Source of the DNA: Amycolatopsis mediterranei
GTDB taxonomy: Bacteria; Actinomycetota; Actinomycetes; Mycobacteriales; Pseudonocardiaceae
DNA: 64,000 nucleotides
Direction of reading: 5' to 3'
Assembly: GCF_026017845.1 (NCBI RefSeq)
Contig: NZ_CP100416.1
Coordinates: forward strand, 8,155,857 to 8,219,856
The notes under the pieces are model-generated. The model searched no databases. It was given only the letters and a program-made list of their open reading frames with translations, and had not been told where the DNA came from. Each line of letters opens with the position of its first letter. Positions within the stretch are counted from its first letter, which is position 1. Of the stretch, positions 50,832-60,113 are shown in pieces. A program made the translations under genes and the position numbers.

Positions 50832-52802
50832 ATGACTGCCACTGTTGCCACCGAGCTTTCCGCGGATCCGACGGCGCTCTTCGAGCTGTACCGGCGAATG
50901 CGCTTGATCCGGCAGTTCGAAGACCGGGCGTCGCGGCTGTACCGCACCAACGAGATCCCCGGTTTCCTGCACTTGTCCATCGGCCAGGAGGCATCCGCGG
51001 TAGGTGCTTGCTGGCCCCTCGACGACCGCGATGTCGTGACCTCGACCCACCGCGGGCACGGGCACTGCATCGCCAAAGGCCTCGACGTCACCGGCATGTT
51101 CGCCGAGCTGATGGGCCGGCGCACCGGAACCTGCCAGGGCCGCGGCGGCTCGATGCACATCGCCGACCCCCGCAAGGGGATCTTCGGGGCGAACGGGATC
51201 GTCGCGGCAGGCCTGCCCATCGCGACCGGAGCCGCCACCGCCGCGCAGCTGCGGGGACGCGGCGGAGTCGTGCTTGCGTTCTTCGGCGACGGCGCGGTCG
51301 CGCAGGGCATGTTCCACGAGGCCGTCAACCTGGCCGCGGTGTGGCAGCTGCCGGTGATCTTCTGCTGTGAGAACAACCACTACGCCGAGTTCTCGGCCGC
51401 CGCGGACCAGCACCGCGCGACGCTGGCCGACCGCGCCCGTGGTTACGGCGTCGAATACGCCCACGTGGACGGCAATGACGTCGTGGCGGTCGCCGACACA
51501 GTGACCGCACTCGTCGCCGACCTGCGTGCGGGTGCCGGACCGGTACTGCTGGAGGCCGAGACCTACCGCTGGCACGGACACTACGAGGGCGACCCCGAGC
51601 GCTACCGCGAGCCCGAGGAACTGGCCGCGTGGAAGGAACGCGACCCGCTGCCGCGGCTGGCCGCGCGGCTCGACCCCGGCCGGATCGCGGAGATCGACCA
51701 CGAGATCGACATCCTGATCGAGAAGGCCGTCGCCGAGGCCAAGGCGGCCGAAGAACCCGCGCCGGAGACGCTGCACCACTACGTCGGTGTGCCTCGCGAG
51801 CCGGTGGCCGAGCCGCCGGAGCCGACCGGCGAGATCTTCCGCACGATGGACGCCGTCCACGAGGCGCTGGACTACGAACTCGGCTCCGACGAGGGCGTCT
51901 TCGTCGCCGGGATCGACGTCGGTGCCGGAGGCAACGTCTTCGGCCTGACCCGCGGGCTCGCGGAGAAGTACCCGGGACGCGTGCGCGACACTCCCATCTC
52001 CGAAAGCGCGGTCGTCGGTGTCGGCGTGGGCGCCGCGATGGCCGGGATGCGGCCGGTGGTCGAGCTGATGTACATGGACTTCATCGGCGTCTGCCTGGAC
52101 CAGCTGATGAACCAAGCCGCGAAGCTGCGCTTCATGACCGGCGGCGCGGTGACCCTCCCGCTGGTGGTGCGCACGCAGTTCGGCGCGGGCAAGTCATCGG
52201 GCAGCCAGCACTCGCAGAGCCTGGAGGCGCTGCTGGCGCACATCCCCGGGCTCACCGTCGTAATGCCCTCGACACCGGCCGACACCTACGGGCTGCTGCG
52301 GGCCGCGATCCGCGACCCCAATCCCGTCGTGTTCGTCGAGAACCGGCTGCTTTACGGCCGGAAAGGACCGCGACCGGAGCCGGGGCACCTGATCCCCCTG
52401 GGGAAGGCCGCGATCCGCCGGGAGGGCACCGACGTCACGCTGGTCTCGTACTCGAAGCTGGTGCACGACTGCGTGACGGTCGCGGAGCAGCTGGCCGGCG
52501 AGGGCATCAGCGTGGAGGTCATCGACCTGCGGACCATCGCACCGCTGGACGCCGAGACCGTCCTGCGCTCGCTGGCCAAGACTGGCCGGCTCGTCATCGC
52601 GCACCAGGCCGTCGAACAGTTCGGGGTCGGGGCGGAACTGGCCGCGCTCGCCGCGGACGAGGGCTTCTGGACGCTCGATGCCCCGGTGATCCGCGTCGGC
52701 GCGGCTGCGACGCCGGCGCCGTATGCGCCCTCGCTGGAACGCGAGTGGCTGCCGAGTCCGGACCGCATCGCCGCCGCGGTGCGCCGGTCGGCGGCCGCCT
52801 GA
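50832..52802 (+). CDS. Fused alpha-beta TPP-dependent E1 (acetoin/2-oxoacid dehydrogenase type)
   Basis: 656 residues joining both E1 subunits: the alpha part (1-330) with RQFEDRASRLYRTNEIPGFLH and the TPP motif GDGAVAQGMFHEAVNLAAVW...ENN, and the beta part (from about 340) with ESAVVGVGVGAAMAGMRPVVELMYMDF and HSQSLEALLAHIPGLTVVMP. Such enzymes decarboxylate a 2-oxo acid or cleave acetoin-like diketone substrates and pass the acyl group to E2. No E2 or E3 gene is in the cluster, so they must come from elsewhere. ATG 50832 with AAGGA upstream. Acts on the product of the neighbouring dehydrogenase, possibly. Confidence 0.88.
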   Translation: MTATVATELSADPTALFELYRRMRLIRQFEDRASRLYRTNEIPGFLHLSIGQEASAVGACWPLDDRDVVTSTHRGHGHCIAKGLDVTGMFAELMGRRTGTCQGRGGSMHIADPRKGIFGANGIVAAGLPIATGAATAAQLRGRGGVVLAFFGDGAVAQGMFHEAVNLAAVWQLPVIFCCENNHYAEFSAAADQHRATLADRARGYGVEYAHVDGNDVVAVADTVTALVADLRAGAGPVLLEAETYRWHGHYEGDPERYREPEELAAWKERDPLPRLAARLDPGRIAEIDHEIDILIEKAVAEAKAAEEPAPETLHHYVGVPREPVAEPPEPTGEIFRTMDAVHEALDYELGSDEGVFVAGIDVGAGGNVFGLTRGLAEKYPGRVRDTPISESAVVGVGVGAAMAGMRPVVELMYMDFIGVCLDQLMNQAAKLRFMTGGAVTLPLVVRTQFGAGKSSGSQHSQSLEALLAHIPGLTVVMPSTPADTYGLLRAAIRDPNPVVFVENRLLYGRKGPRPEPGHLIPLGKAAIRREGTDVTLVSYSKLVHDCVTVAEQLAGEGISVEVIDLRTIAPLDAETVLRSLAKTGRLVIAHQAVEQFGVGAELAALAADEGFWTLDAPVIRVGAAATPAPYAPSLEREWLPSPDRIAAAVRRSAAA

Positions 52803-52856
52803 TCGGACCTTGTCAGCCTGGCGCCCGGCACATAGGGTCGGCGCGCGATCGTTTCC

Positions 52857-52873
52857 TAGACCGAACGGTACAA
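52857..52873 (+). promoter_or_regulatory. Common operator motif, copy 2
   Basis: TAGACCGAACGGTACAA, 40 bases before the acyl-CoA ligase start; nearly identical to copy 1. Confidence 0.68.
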
Positions 52874-52912
52874 CCCGTTGGTGCACAGCACGTTTCTCCA
52901 GAAGGAGGGCTG

Positions 52913-54418
52913 ATGTACAACTTCGCCGGCGTCGTCGAGCACAACGCGGCCCACCACCCCGACCAGGTCGTGCTCTCCCAGGGAGAGCGAAGGCTCACCG
53001 GCCACGAGCTCGACGAGCGCGTCAACGCGCTGGCGGCCGGTCTGCGCGACCTCGGCGTCGGCCCGGGCGACATCGTCGCACTGCTGCTCTACAACCACCT
53101 CGAATTCCTCGAGGCGGTCTTCGCGCTCAACCGGCTCGGCGCGGCGTTCCTGCCCCTGAACTACCGCCTCTCCCCAGTCGAGTGGGAGTTCATCCTCGGC
53201 CACGCGTCGGTGGTCGCGATCCTCACCGAGCCCGAATTCGCCGACGCGCTGCCCACTCAAGGCCTGAAGCACCGCATCCTGCTCGGCGAGCGCAAACCCG
53301 GCTGGCAGTCCTACGACGACCTCGTCACCGCCCACCACGGTGATCGGGTCCCGCTCGCCGACGTCGGCGCCCACGATCTGCAGCGGCTCATGTACACCTC
53401 CGGCACGACGTCGCGGCCGAAGGGTGTGCCGATCACGCACCACAACCTGCTGTTCAAGAACCTCGCGCACATCGTCGAGTTCGGCCTCGGCCGGGACGAC
53501 CGCACGCTCGTCTGCGGTCCGCTCTACCACGTCGGCGGCCTCGACCTGCCCGGCCTCGGAACCCTGCACGCGGGCGGCAGCCTCCACCTGGTGCGCAAGT
53601 TCGACGCGGCCGAGGTCGTGGATCTGATCGAGCGCGAACGGCCGACCAACATCTGGCTCGCGCCGTCGATGATGAACGCCATCCTGCAGCTGCCCGGCCT
53701 GCGCGAACGGGACACCTCCTCGCTGCGGTTCATCATCGGCGGCGGCGAGAAGATGCCGGTGCCCCTGGTCCAGCGGATCCAGGAGGCGTTCCCGACCGCG
53801 TGGTTCGCCGATGCGTACGGGCTCACGGAGACCGTCGCGGGCGACACGTTCAACGACGCCGACCACGTGCTGCGCAAGGTGGGCTCGGTCGGGCGGCCGG
53901 TGCAGCACCTGCGGGTCCGCATCGTCGACGAGCACGACGCCGAGGTCCCGACCGGACAGCTCGGCGAGATCACCCTCGCCGGCCCGAAGGTCTTCTCCGG
54001 CTATTGGCGCGACGAAGAAGCCACCACCAAGGCCATCCGGGACGGGTGGTTCCACACCGGAGACGTCGGCCGGCTCGATGAGGACGGCTACCTCTACGTC
54101 GAGGACCGCAAGAAGGACATGATCGTCTCGGGCGGCGAGAACATCGCCACTCCCGAGGTCGAGCGCGTGCTGTACGAGCACCCGGACGTCGTCGAGGCCG
54201 CAGTGGTCGGGCTGCCGCACGAGCGCTGGGGTGAGGTGCCGCAAGCGTTCGTCGTGGCTCGGCCCGGCTCCGGCCTGGACGCCGTGACGCTGGTCGCGCA
54301 CTGCCGTGAGCGGCTGGCGAAATTCAAGGTGCCGGCCGAGATCCGCTTCGTCGACGAGCTGCCGCGGACGCCGTCGGGCAAGGTGCTGAAGCGGGACCTG
54401 CGGACGGCGAACGCATGA
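52913..54418 (+). CDS. Acyl-CoA synthetase (AMP-forming ligase)
   Basis: A 501-residue member of the ANL superfamily that activates a carboxylic acid with ATP and CoA. Core motifs: A3 MYTSGTTSRPKGVPITH (about 160), A5 YGLTETVAGDT (about 303), A7 GWFHTGDVGRLDEDGYLYVEDR and A10 PRTPSGKVLKRDL with the catalytic Lys. ATG 52913 with GAAGGAGGG upstream. First gene of a coupled set with SDR and enoyl-CoA hydratase, suggesting activation of a ring-cleavage or side-chain acid. Confidence 0.93.
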   Translation: MYNFAGVVEHNAAHHPDQVVLSQGERRLTGHELDERVNALAAGLRDLGVGPGDIVALLLYNHLEFLEAVFALNRLGAAFLPLNYRLSPVEWEFILGHASVVAILTEPEFADALPTQGLKHRILLGERKPGWQSYDDLVTAHHGDRVPLADVGAHDLQRLMYTSGTTSRPKGVPITHHNLLFKNLAHIVEFGLGRDDRTLVCGPLYHVGGLDLPGLGTLHAGGSLHLVRKFDAAEVVDLIERERPTNIWLAPSMMNAILQLPGLRERDTSSLRFIIGGGEKMPVPLVQRIQEAFPTAWFADAYGLTETVAGDTFNDADHVLRKVGSVGRPVQHLRVRIVDEHDAEVPTGQLGEITLAGPKVFSGYWRDEEATTKAIRDGWFHTGDVGRLDEDGYLYVEDRKKDMIVSGGENIATPEVERVLYEHPDVVEAAVVGLPHERWGEVPQAFVVARPGSGLDAVTLVAHCRERLAKFKVPAEIRFVDELPRTPSGKVLKRDLRTANA

Positions 54419-55152
54419 AGGAATTCGATCTCACCGGCCGGACGGCGTGGGTCACCGGCGCGGGCAAGGGACTCGGCCGCGCCATGGCCACGGCGCTGGC
54501 CGCGGCCGGCGCACAGGTCGCCGTCACCTCCCGTACCGAGGCGGATCTGACCGCGCTGGCCGCGGAACTGGGTGACGACACCGTGGTTCTCCCCGGCTCG
54601 GTGGACGAGCCGGGGTTCGCCGAGGAGTGCGTCGAGCGGATCGGAAAGCTGGACGTCCTCGTCAACTGCGCCGGCATCAGCCCGACCTTCCGCCGCAGCG
54701 AGAAGGTCTCGGAAGACGACTGGCACCGGGTGCTCCGGGTCAACCTGGACGGTACGTTCTTCTGTGCCCGCGCGGCGGGCAACCGGATGCTGGCCCAGGG
54801 CTCGGGCAGCATCGTCAACGTGTCCTCGGTCCACGCCACGACCGGCTTCGACCGGATCGCCGCGTACGCCGCCAGCAAGGGCGGAGTCGAGGCACTGACC
54901 CGGGTCCTCGCGGTCGAATGGGCGGACCGCGGCGTGCGCGTCAATTCCCTGGCTCCCGGCTACTTCGCGACCGACCTGTCGCACGGGCTCATCAGCAGTT
55001 CCTGGGGCGAGGTCGTGCGGCGCGCCATCCCGCAGGGCCGGATCGGAGACGCGAGCGAGCTGGCGGGCGCGGTCGTCTTCCTGGCCAGCGACGCGTCTTC
55101 GTACGTCACCGGGAGCACCCTGTTCGTCGACGGCGGTTGGACGGCGCAATGA
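54415..55152 (+). CDS. Short-chain dehydrogenase/reductase
   Basis: 245 residues, classical SDR: cofactor motif TGAGKGLGRAMA, NCAGIS, catalytic Ser in VNVSSVHATTG and YAASK active site. Arg after the Gly-rich motif and SRT suggest NADP(H). It may oxidise a beta-hydroxyacyl-CoA in step with the hydratase. ATG overlaps the ligase stop (ATGA) and its stop overlaps the next start. Confidence 0.92.
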   Translation: MKEFDLTGRTAWVTGAGKGLGRAMATALAAAGAQVAVTSRTEADLTALAAELGDDTVVLPGSVDEPGFAEECVERIGKLDVLVNCAGISPTFRRSEKVSEDDWHRVLRVNLDGTFFCARAAGNRMLAQGSGSIVNVSSVHATTGFDRIAAYAASKGGVEALTRVLAVEWADRGVRVNSLAPGYFATDLSHGLISSSWGEVVRRAIPQGRIGDASELAGAVVFLASDASSYVTGSTLFVDGGWTAQ

Positions 55153-55913
55153 ACGTCACCCTCACCCCTCATCCCGACGAGGAACGCCTCGCCGTCCTGC
55201 GCATCGACCGGCCGCCGGTGAACGCCTTGAGCCAGTCCATGTGGGACGCCCTGCTGAAGGTCGGTGCACAGCTGCACGACGCCGCCAGCCCGTACCGGGC
55301 GGTGGTGATCGCCGGCGGCCGGCACTTCGCAGTGGGTGCGGACGTCAAGGAGATGCTTCCGCTGACGCCGGCCGAGTTCAGCACCCGCAACCGGGTCCTG
55401 CAACGCGCCTTCCACCTGGTGGCGACCGCGCCCCAGGTGACCGTCGCGGCCATCACTGGCTACGCCCTCGGCGGCGGCTGCGAGCTGGCGCTGGCCGCGG
55501 ACTTCCGGGTGGCCGGCCGCGGTGCCGTGCTGGGCTTGCCCGAGATCACCCTCGGCATCATGCCCGGCTCGGGCGGCACACAACGGCTCGGCCGGATCGT
55601 CGGCCACGCGCGAGCCAAGGACCTCATCCTCTCCGGCCGGCAGATCCGGGCGGCCGAGGCACTGGAGATCGGCTTGGTCCACCACGTCACCGAGGACGAG
55701 ACCGTGTACGCCGCAGCTGTCGAACGAGCGCTGGCGTACGCCCGGGGCCCGATCGCGCTGCGGTACGCCAAGCAAGCTCTCGACGCCGACCTGCCCATCG
55801 ATGCGGGGCTCGCACTCGAGGCCCACCTCATCACCGCCTGTTTCGCGAGCGAGGACGGGCAGCACGGGCTCCGCAGCTTCGTCGAGAACGGGCCCGGCAA
55901 AGCGACTTGGTGA
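55149..55913 (+). CDS. Enoyl-CoA hydratase/isomerase
   Basis: A 254-residue crotonase-fold protein: RPPVNALSQSMWDAL, oxyanion hole AVGADVKEM and GYALGGGCELALAADFRVA, and the catalytic segment GLPEITLGIMPGSGGTQRLG with both Glu positions. It hydrates an enoyl-CoA made by the acyl-CoA dehydrogenase. Coupled to the SDR (ATGA). Last gene of the plus-strand unit. Confidence 0.93.
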   Translation: MNVTLTPHPDEERLAVLRIDRPPVNALSQSMWDALLKVGAQLHDAASPYRAVVIAGGRHFAVGADVKEMLPLTPAEFSTRNRVLQRAFHLVATAPQVTVAAITGYALGGGCELALAADFRVAGRGAVLGLPEITLGIMPGSGGTQRLGRIVGHARAKDLILSGRQIRAAEALEIGLVHHVTEDETVYAAAVERALAYARGPIALRYAKQALDADLPIDAGLALEAHLITACFASEDGQHGLRSFVENGPGKATW

Positions 55914-55956
55914 CGGGAGCCGCCGCCCCGCTCGCCGGGCCGGCGGCTCCCGTGGC

Positions 55957-57009
55957 TCAGACGGTCGCGACGGGCGTGAGTGGGCTGCCCTGCGTGCCCG
56001 GCAGGTTCAGCGGCGGCGCGGTCAGCAGGAAGCGGCTGCGGTTGTGCTCACGCAGCCACGCGGCCAGGTCGTCGAGGTACCACAGCTCGCCCAGCGGCAC
56101 GCCCAGCTTGAACAGGCACAGATTGTGGATCGGCAGCAGGGTGTGCGGCGTGGACTCGTCCGCTCCCGGGACGCCGATTCCCTCGACTGCGTAGTTGTCC
56201 GCGATCAGCGCGGAGATCTGTGAGTCGGCGATCCACTGCAGCAGGTCATCGTCGTGGGCGTCGAGGTACGGCGCCGTGGCGTGGATGGCCACCGGGTCGG
56301 GGTTCTTGCCCCACGCCAGGATCTGGGTCGCGAACGCGGTGCGCAGCAAGAGCATGTCGCCCGGCTCGACGGTGATGTCGTCGGCCGCCATGATCTCCTG
56401 CAGCTTCCTGAAACCCACCGGCTGCCAATCGGTGCCGACGTGGTGCGCGAGGTCGATCAGCACCCCCCGGCCCTGCACGCCGTGTTCGGCCATCTTCTCG
56501 AGGCCCAGATGCTTGGCGAACCCGATACTGCCGCTGCCGTCACCCTTGGCGTCCTCGGCGGGTCCGACGATGTCGGAGCCGGCCCGGAAGCCGTTGTAGA
56601 AGACCGGCTCGGCGACGCCGTCGGCGTCCGCGTCGAACTCTTCGCCTTGGTGGGCCAGCGCGTCCCACTGGGTCGAATACTGCAGCCACAGCGTGACGAC
56701 ATCGTCGGACCACACGTCGGTCAGGTTGGGGGCGATCTGCTCGCGGGCGACGACGTTGTAGAAGACGTCCTGCTTGTGCTCGAGGTCCTCAGTGGGCCGG
56801 AGGATCGGCGGGTAACGCCGCTGGTTCAGCGCCGTTCCCCCGGGGTAGTCCAGCGGGAGGCTCAGGCTGAAGGTGATTCCGTGCTCGACCTCGCGGACAC
56901 CTTCGAGCACCTTCTCGCGGGTGAGCAGGTTGATCCGGCCCAGCTCGTCGTCTTCGCCGTAGTCGCCCCACGTCGATCCCGGCGGACGCTGCTTCCAACG
57001 TTGTGTCAC
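55957..57009 (-). CDS. Cyclase-family hydrolase (PF04199, kynurenine-formamidase fold)
   Basis: 350 residues. The metal motif is of the variant large-cyclase type: QYSTQWDALAHQGEE in place of HxGTHxDxxxH, with further conserved GRGVLIDLAHH and VEPGDMLLLRTAF and a C-terminal LCLFKLGVPLGELWYLDDLA. Such enzymes open lactones, lactams or cyclic amides. GTG 57009 with GGAGCAAG upstream overlaps the stop of the shrunken FMO gene (GTGA), so its translation is coupled to that remnant. Confidence 0.85.
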   Translation of the reverse strand: MTQRWKQRPPGSTWGDYGEDDELGRINLLTREKVLEGVREVEHGITFSLSLPLDYPGGTALNQRRYPPILRPTEDLEHKQDVFYNVVAREQIAPNLTDVWSDDVVTLWLQYSTQWDALAHQGEEFDADADGVAEPVFYNGFRAGSDIVGPAEDAKGDGSGSIGFAKHLGLEKMAEHGVQGRGVLIDLAHHVGTDWQPVGFRKLQEIMAADDITVEPGDMLLLRTAFATQILAWGKNPDPVAIHATAPYLDAHDDDLLQWIADSQISALIADNYAVEGIGVPGADESTPHTLLPIHNLCLFKLGVPLGELWYLDDLAAWLREHNRSRFLLTAPPLNLPGTQGSPLTPVATV

Positions 57010-57545
57010 GATCTTGCTCCTTGCACTCGAGGTGGTCTGCCGAACTCGAAGGTCTGGAAGTCGCCGGCCTTGAAGTAGCTGTTTTCGTCGGGCGAAAACG
57101 GCGCGGGGTCCGTCGCGGCCGGATCCGCCTCGACGATCTCGTAGCCCATCCTGCGCGCGTGCCCGAGCAGCTCGAGGACGAGCTCCACCCGGCCGCCGGC
57201 ACGCGGCCCCCCATAGAAAAAGAGATTCGGGAAGCCCGCCACAGCGACATCGAAGCGGCTGCGTGCACGATGTTTCTCCAGCGGAACACCGCCGCATCCC
57301 CGGACGTCGAGCCGGTTTCCGGGGCCTGCGAAGAGGAAGCGTGCCCGCATGACGGCCCCGCCTCGGACACGGACGGTCCACGTGCCGGTGGACTCGTCGT
57401 AGTCGGCCCGGGCACCGTCGTGACTCGTCTCCTGCGAGCACACGGTGAACCCGGCTTCGCCGGCCAGGTGCGCCCGCCGGATCTCAGCCGGGTCCACACC
57501 CACGACCAGGACCTCGACCAGCCCGGACGGCGTCGTCGGGTGCAC
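57006..57545 (-). pseudogene. Internally deleted flavin monooxygenase (Baeyer-Villiger type)
   Basis: 179 codons remain from an enzyme of about 500-600. GTG 57545 has GGAGG upstream. VEVLVVGVDPAE recalls the FAD motif but lacks GxGxxG; GFTVCSQETSHDGARADYDE and STGTWTVRVRGG match the middle; VAGFPNLFFYGGPRAGG matches the conserved GFPNLFFVYGP near the C terminus. Large parts between are gone, yet frame, start, upstream operator motif and GTGA coupling to the cyclase gene are kept. It cannot be an active monooxygenase. Confidence 0.65.
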
Positions 57546-57561
57546 GGGACCTCCGCGTTGT

Positions 57562-57579
57562 TTCGACCGATCGTTCGAA
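57562..57579 (-). promoter_or_regulatory. Common operator motif, copy 4 (weaker)
   Basis: TTCGACCGATCGTTCGAA, near-perfect 18-bp palindrome 17 bases upstream of the FMO-remnant start; 12 of 17 positions agree with the operator copies at 50.7 and 52.9 kb. Confidence 0.55.
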
Positions 57580-57639
57580 TATTGAGAGCACGAGACTAGA
57601 CCAAGAGCCGGCTGGTGTACAAGAAGCTTGCCGCAGACC

Positions 57640-58260
57640 GGGAGAACCCGTCGCAGTAACTCCAAGTCGCGGATCTCGTCCGCGGCGCGCAGGATGTCGG
57701 CGAAGTTCTCGATGATGAAGTCGACGTGGCGGAAGCGGGCGTTCTGCTCGTCGGGGCTCACGCCGATCGCCACCTCGTGGACCTGCGGGGTCACCGAAAG
57801 TCAGGACGGTTTCCGGGGTTTGCGGGATCATGGCGCACTCGCGGCGTTTGAAGCCGAGTCCCTCGCGCAGCCACCCCTCGCCTGGTTCACGATGCGCAGG
57901 CTGGTCATGATGTTGAAGTGGTCGAGCCGGCGGACGCCGAATCCGCAGCGGCGCGAACTGTTGCTCGGCAGCTTCGAGCGCAGCGACTCTTCGGCGACCG
58001 GCTTGTCGATGTCGTATTACGGCTCGAAGGGGTGCTCACCACCGGGGGACGAGGAACCGGACCGCGGTCCCCCGGCCCTGCTCGTGGCCCGAGGCCAGCT
58101 CGACGCTTTCGATCTCCTGCCGGGTGAGCTGCTGCAGGAACAGCTCGACGTCCTGCGGCCGCCGCACCCGGAAGCTGCAGGAGTTCACCTGCGCATCGTC
58201 CTGCTGAGTGAGCACGATCGAGCGGTGCGTGAGCTTCAGGTACCCACCCAGGTCCTGCCG
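57640..58260 (-). pseudogene. Remnant of an extradiol (catechol 2,3-type) dioxygenase
   Basis: Pieces in three minus-strand frames keep the order of a type I extradiol dioxygenase: GGYLKLTHRSIVLTQQDDAQ and CSFRVRRPQDVELFLQQLTR (58050-58250); YDIDKPVAEESLRSKLPSNS and RRLDHFNIMT with an in-frame TAA at 58017-58019; EGWLREGLGFKRRECAMIPQ; and VHEVAIGVSPDEQNARFRHV followed by ENFADILRAADEIRDLEL. The N-terminal domain start and the C terminus are deleted. It shows that the cluster once cleaved aromatic rings. Confidence 0.72.
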
Positions 58261-58479
58261 CCGGGAGACGTCCTCCGCCGCGCCCGCCGGCTGGCCGACA
58301 GCCTCGCCGCCCAACCGGAAGTGCTGCGGCCAACCCCGCTCGTCCGCCGGCAGCGGATCGCCCGCCGCCTGGAGGAGAGGGCCACCCACGGCCTGGCGCT
58401 GGAAGGACTCACCATGGCCGATCGGCCCCTCAGGACTGATCGGTGCCCGGCGAGGCTTTGACCAAGTCGCCTCCAAACG

Positions 58480-58496
58480 TTGTACCGATCGGTCAA
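58480..58496 (-). promoter_or_regulatory. Common operator motif, copy 3
   Basis: On the minus strand TTGACCGATCGGTACAA, 15 of 17 identical to the 52857 copy, with core palindrome ACCGATCGGT (58484-58493). It lies 154 bases upstream of the MFS transporter gene. Confidence 0.65.
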
Positions 58497-58649
58497 CAGA
58501 CCGTACGCCAATGCCTCGGATCAGACCAGTTCCGCTTTTGCTCCGGCGAAACAGTTGACTGTTCGAGGAACCGAGTCCTACCGTTTCGCCTTGTCCCAGC
58601 GGGACATCCACCGGAGCGTCGATCGCCGGCCGTCCGACCGAAAGAGACA

Positions 58650-60104
58650 ATGATGTCGTCTTCCGCAGAGCTCAGCGACAGCATCCGCCCAACGAGACCG
58701 GTTCCGATCATCATCGCGATCCTGCTGCTCGCGGTCGTCGTCAGTACGTTCGAGTCCACGATGATGTTCAACGCGCTACCGCGGCTCATCTCGGCGTTCC
58801 ACACCTCGCCCGCCAACGTCAGCTGGGTCCTGACCGCCTACACCCTCGTCGCGGCGGCATCGGCCGCGGTGTGCGGGCGCCTCGGTGACGTCTACGGCCG
58901 ACGGCGGGTGCTGCTTGTCCTGCTCCTGGTCTCCGCCGTGGGGTCGATCATCAGCATCAGCACCGGTGATCTCGCGGGCGTGGTCACCGGACGCGCGATC
59001 CAAGGCATCTCCGGCGGGATCCTCCCGCTGTGCTTCGGCATCGTTCGGGAACACCTGCCCCGCCATCGCATCCCGGTGGCCGTGGCGGTCATCGCCGGCG
59101 CCGCCATGCTGGCCGGCGCCGCGGGCAACATCATCTCGGGCGCCATCATCGACGCCCTCGACTGGCACTACATCTTCGTCGTCGCCGCGGCGGTGGCCCT
59201 GATCGCGGCAGGCGCCTGCACCGTGCTGCCACGATCCAGGCTGACCGCGACCGTGACCCGCATCGACTGGATCGGCGCGATCCTGTTCGCTCCCGCCATC
59301 GGACTGGTCCTGTTCGGCATCACCGAGTCCGGCTCGTGGGGCTGGGCCGACGGCCGCACGCTCGGGTTCATCGTCGGCGGGCTGGCGCTGCTCGCCGTCT
59401 GGATCTGGTGGGAGCTTCGCCGCCACCAGCCGATGATCAACCTCCGGCTGTTCGGCGAACGCAAACAGGCACTCACGCTCACGGCGACGGCGTTCGCGTC
59501 GATCGGCCCCATCGGCGCCACCGGTTTCCTGCTGCAACTCATCATGCAGACGCCGACCAGCGCACCGATCGGCCTCGGCCTCACCGCCACCGCCGCCGGC
59601 GCGTTGTCCTTCTGCACCGCGATCATCGGCTTCCTGCTCTCCCCGCTCAGCGGCCGCATCTCACGCCTCGCCGGGTCCCGCCGTTCGCTCGCCATCGGTG
59701 GCGGCTTCGGGATCCTCAGCACGATCCTGCTCGCGGTGATCGGCAACAGTCTGGTGGGAATGCTGATCACGGCCCTGTGCCTCACCGTCACGACGTCGTT
59801 CATGCTGACCTCACTGCCCAACCTCATCGTCGAGGGCGTCCCGGCGGAGAACACCAGCGAAGCCACCGGGGTCAACACCGTCGTCCAGCAGGCGTTCAAC
59901 GGCGTCGGCAACTCGGTCGCCACGCTACTGCTGAGCCTGTCCCTCGTTCCCGGCACCGAGTTCAGCACGAAAGGGGCGTACCTCCAGGTATTCGGGCTGA
60001 TCGGTGTCTGCTGTGTGGCGGCACTGGTGCTCTCGCTCTTCATCCGCAAGGGGTCACCGGCGGTCAGCGGTGCGCCGGCCGCCCCGGTCGTCGCGGAAGC
60101 CTGA
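58650..60104 (+). CDS. MFS transporter, DHA2 (14-span) type
   Basis: 484 residues. Motif A GRLGDVYGRRRVLLV between spans 2 and 3, motif C-like GAAGNIISGAIIDALDWHYIF in span 5, and 14 predicted helices. DHA2 members are H+-driven exporters, but in catabolic clusters some import substrates. Two ATG codons (58650, 58653) are possible. It is preceded by operator copy 3, so it is probably induced with the catabolic genes. Confidence 0.88.
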   Translation: MMSSSAELSDSIRPTRPVPIIIAILLLAVVVSTFESTMMFNALPRLISAFHTSPANVSWVLTAYTLVAAASAAVCGRLGDVYGRRRVLLVLLLVSAVGSIISISTGDLAGVVTGRAIQGISGGILPLCFGIVREHLPRHRIPVAVAVIAGAAMLAGAAGNIISGAIIDALDWHYIFVVAAAVALIAAGACTVLPRSRLTATVTRIDWIGAILFAPAIGLVLFGITESGSWGWADGRTLGFIVGGLALLAVWIWWELRRHQPMINLRLFGERKQALTLTATAFASIGPIGATGFLLQLIMQTPTSAPIGLGLTATAAGALSFCTAIIGFLLSPLSGRISRLAGSRRSLAIGGGFGILSTILLAVIGNSLVGMLITALCLTVTTSFMLTSLPNLIVEGVPAENTSEATGVNTVVQQAFNGVGNSVATLLLSLSLVPGTEFSTKGAYLQVFGLIGVCCVAALVLSLFIRKGSPAVSGAPAAPVVAEA

Positions 60105-60113
60105 CCGGCAAGG

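Noticed and set aside
54415..55152. Intact SDR as mycofactocin-coupled enzyme
   Set aside because: Its cofactor motif TGAGKGLGRAMA and length are classical; the mycofactocin-type signature occurs only in the decayed copy at 60.1-60.7 kb.
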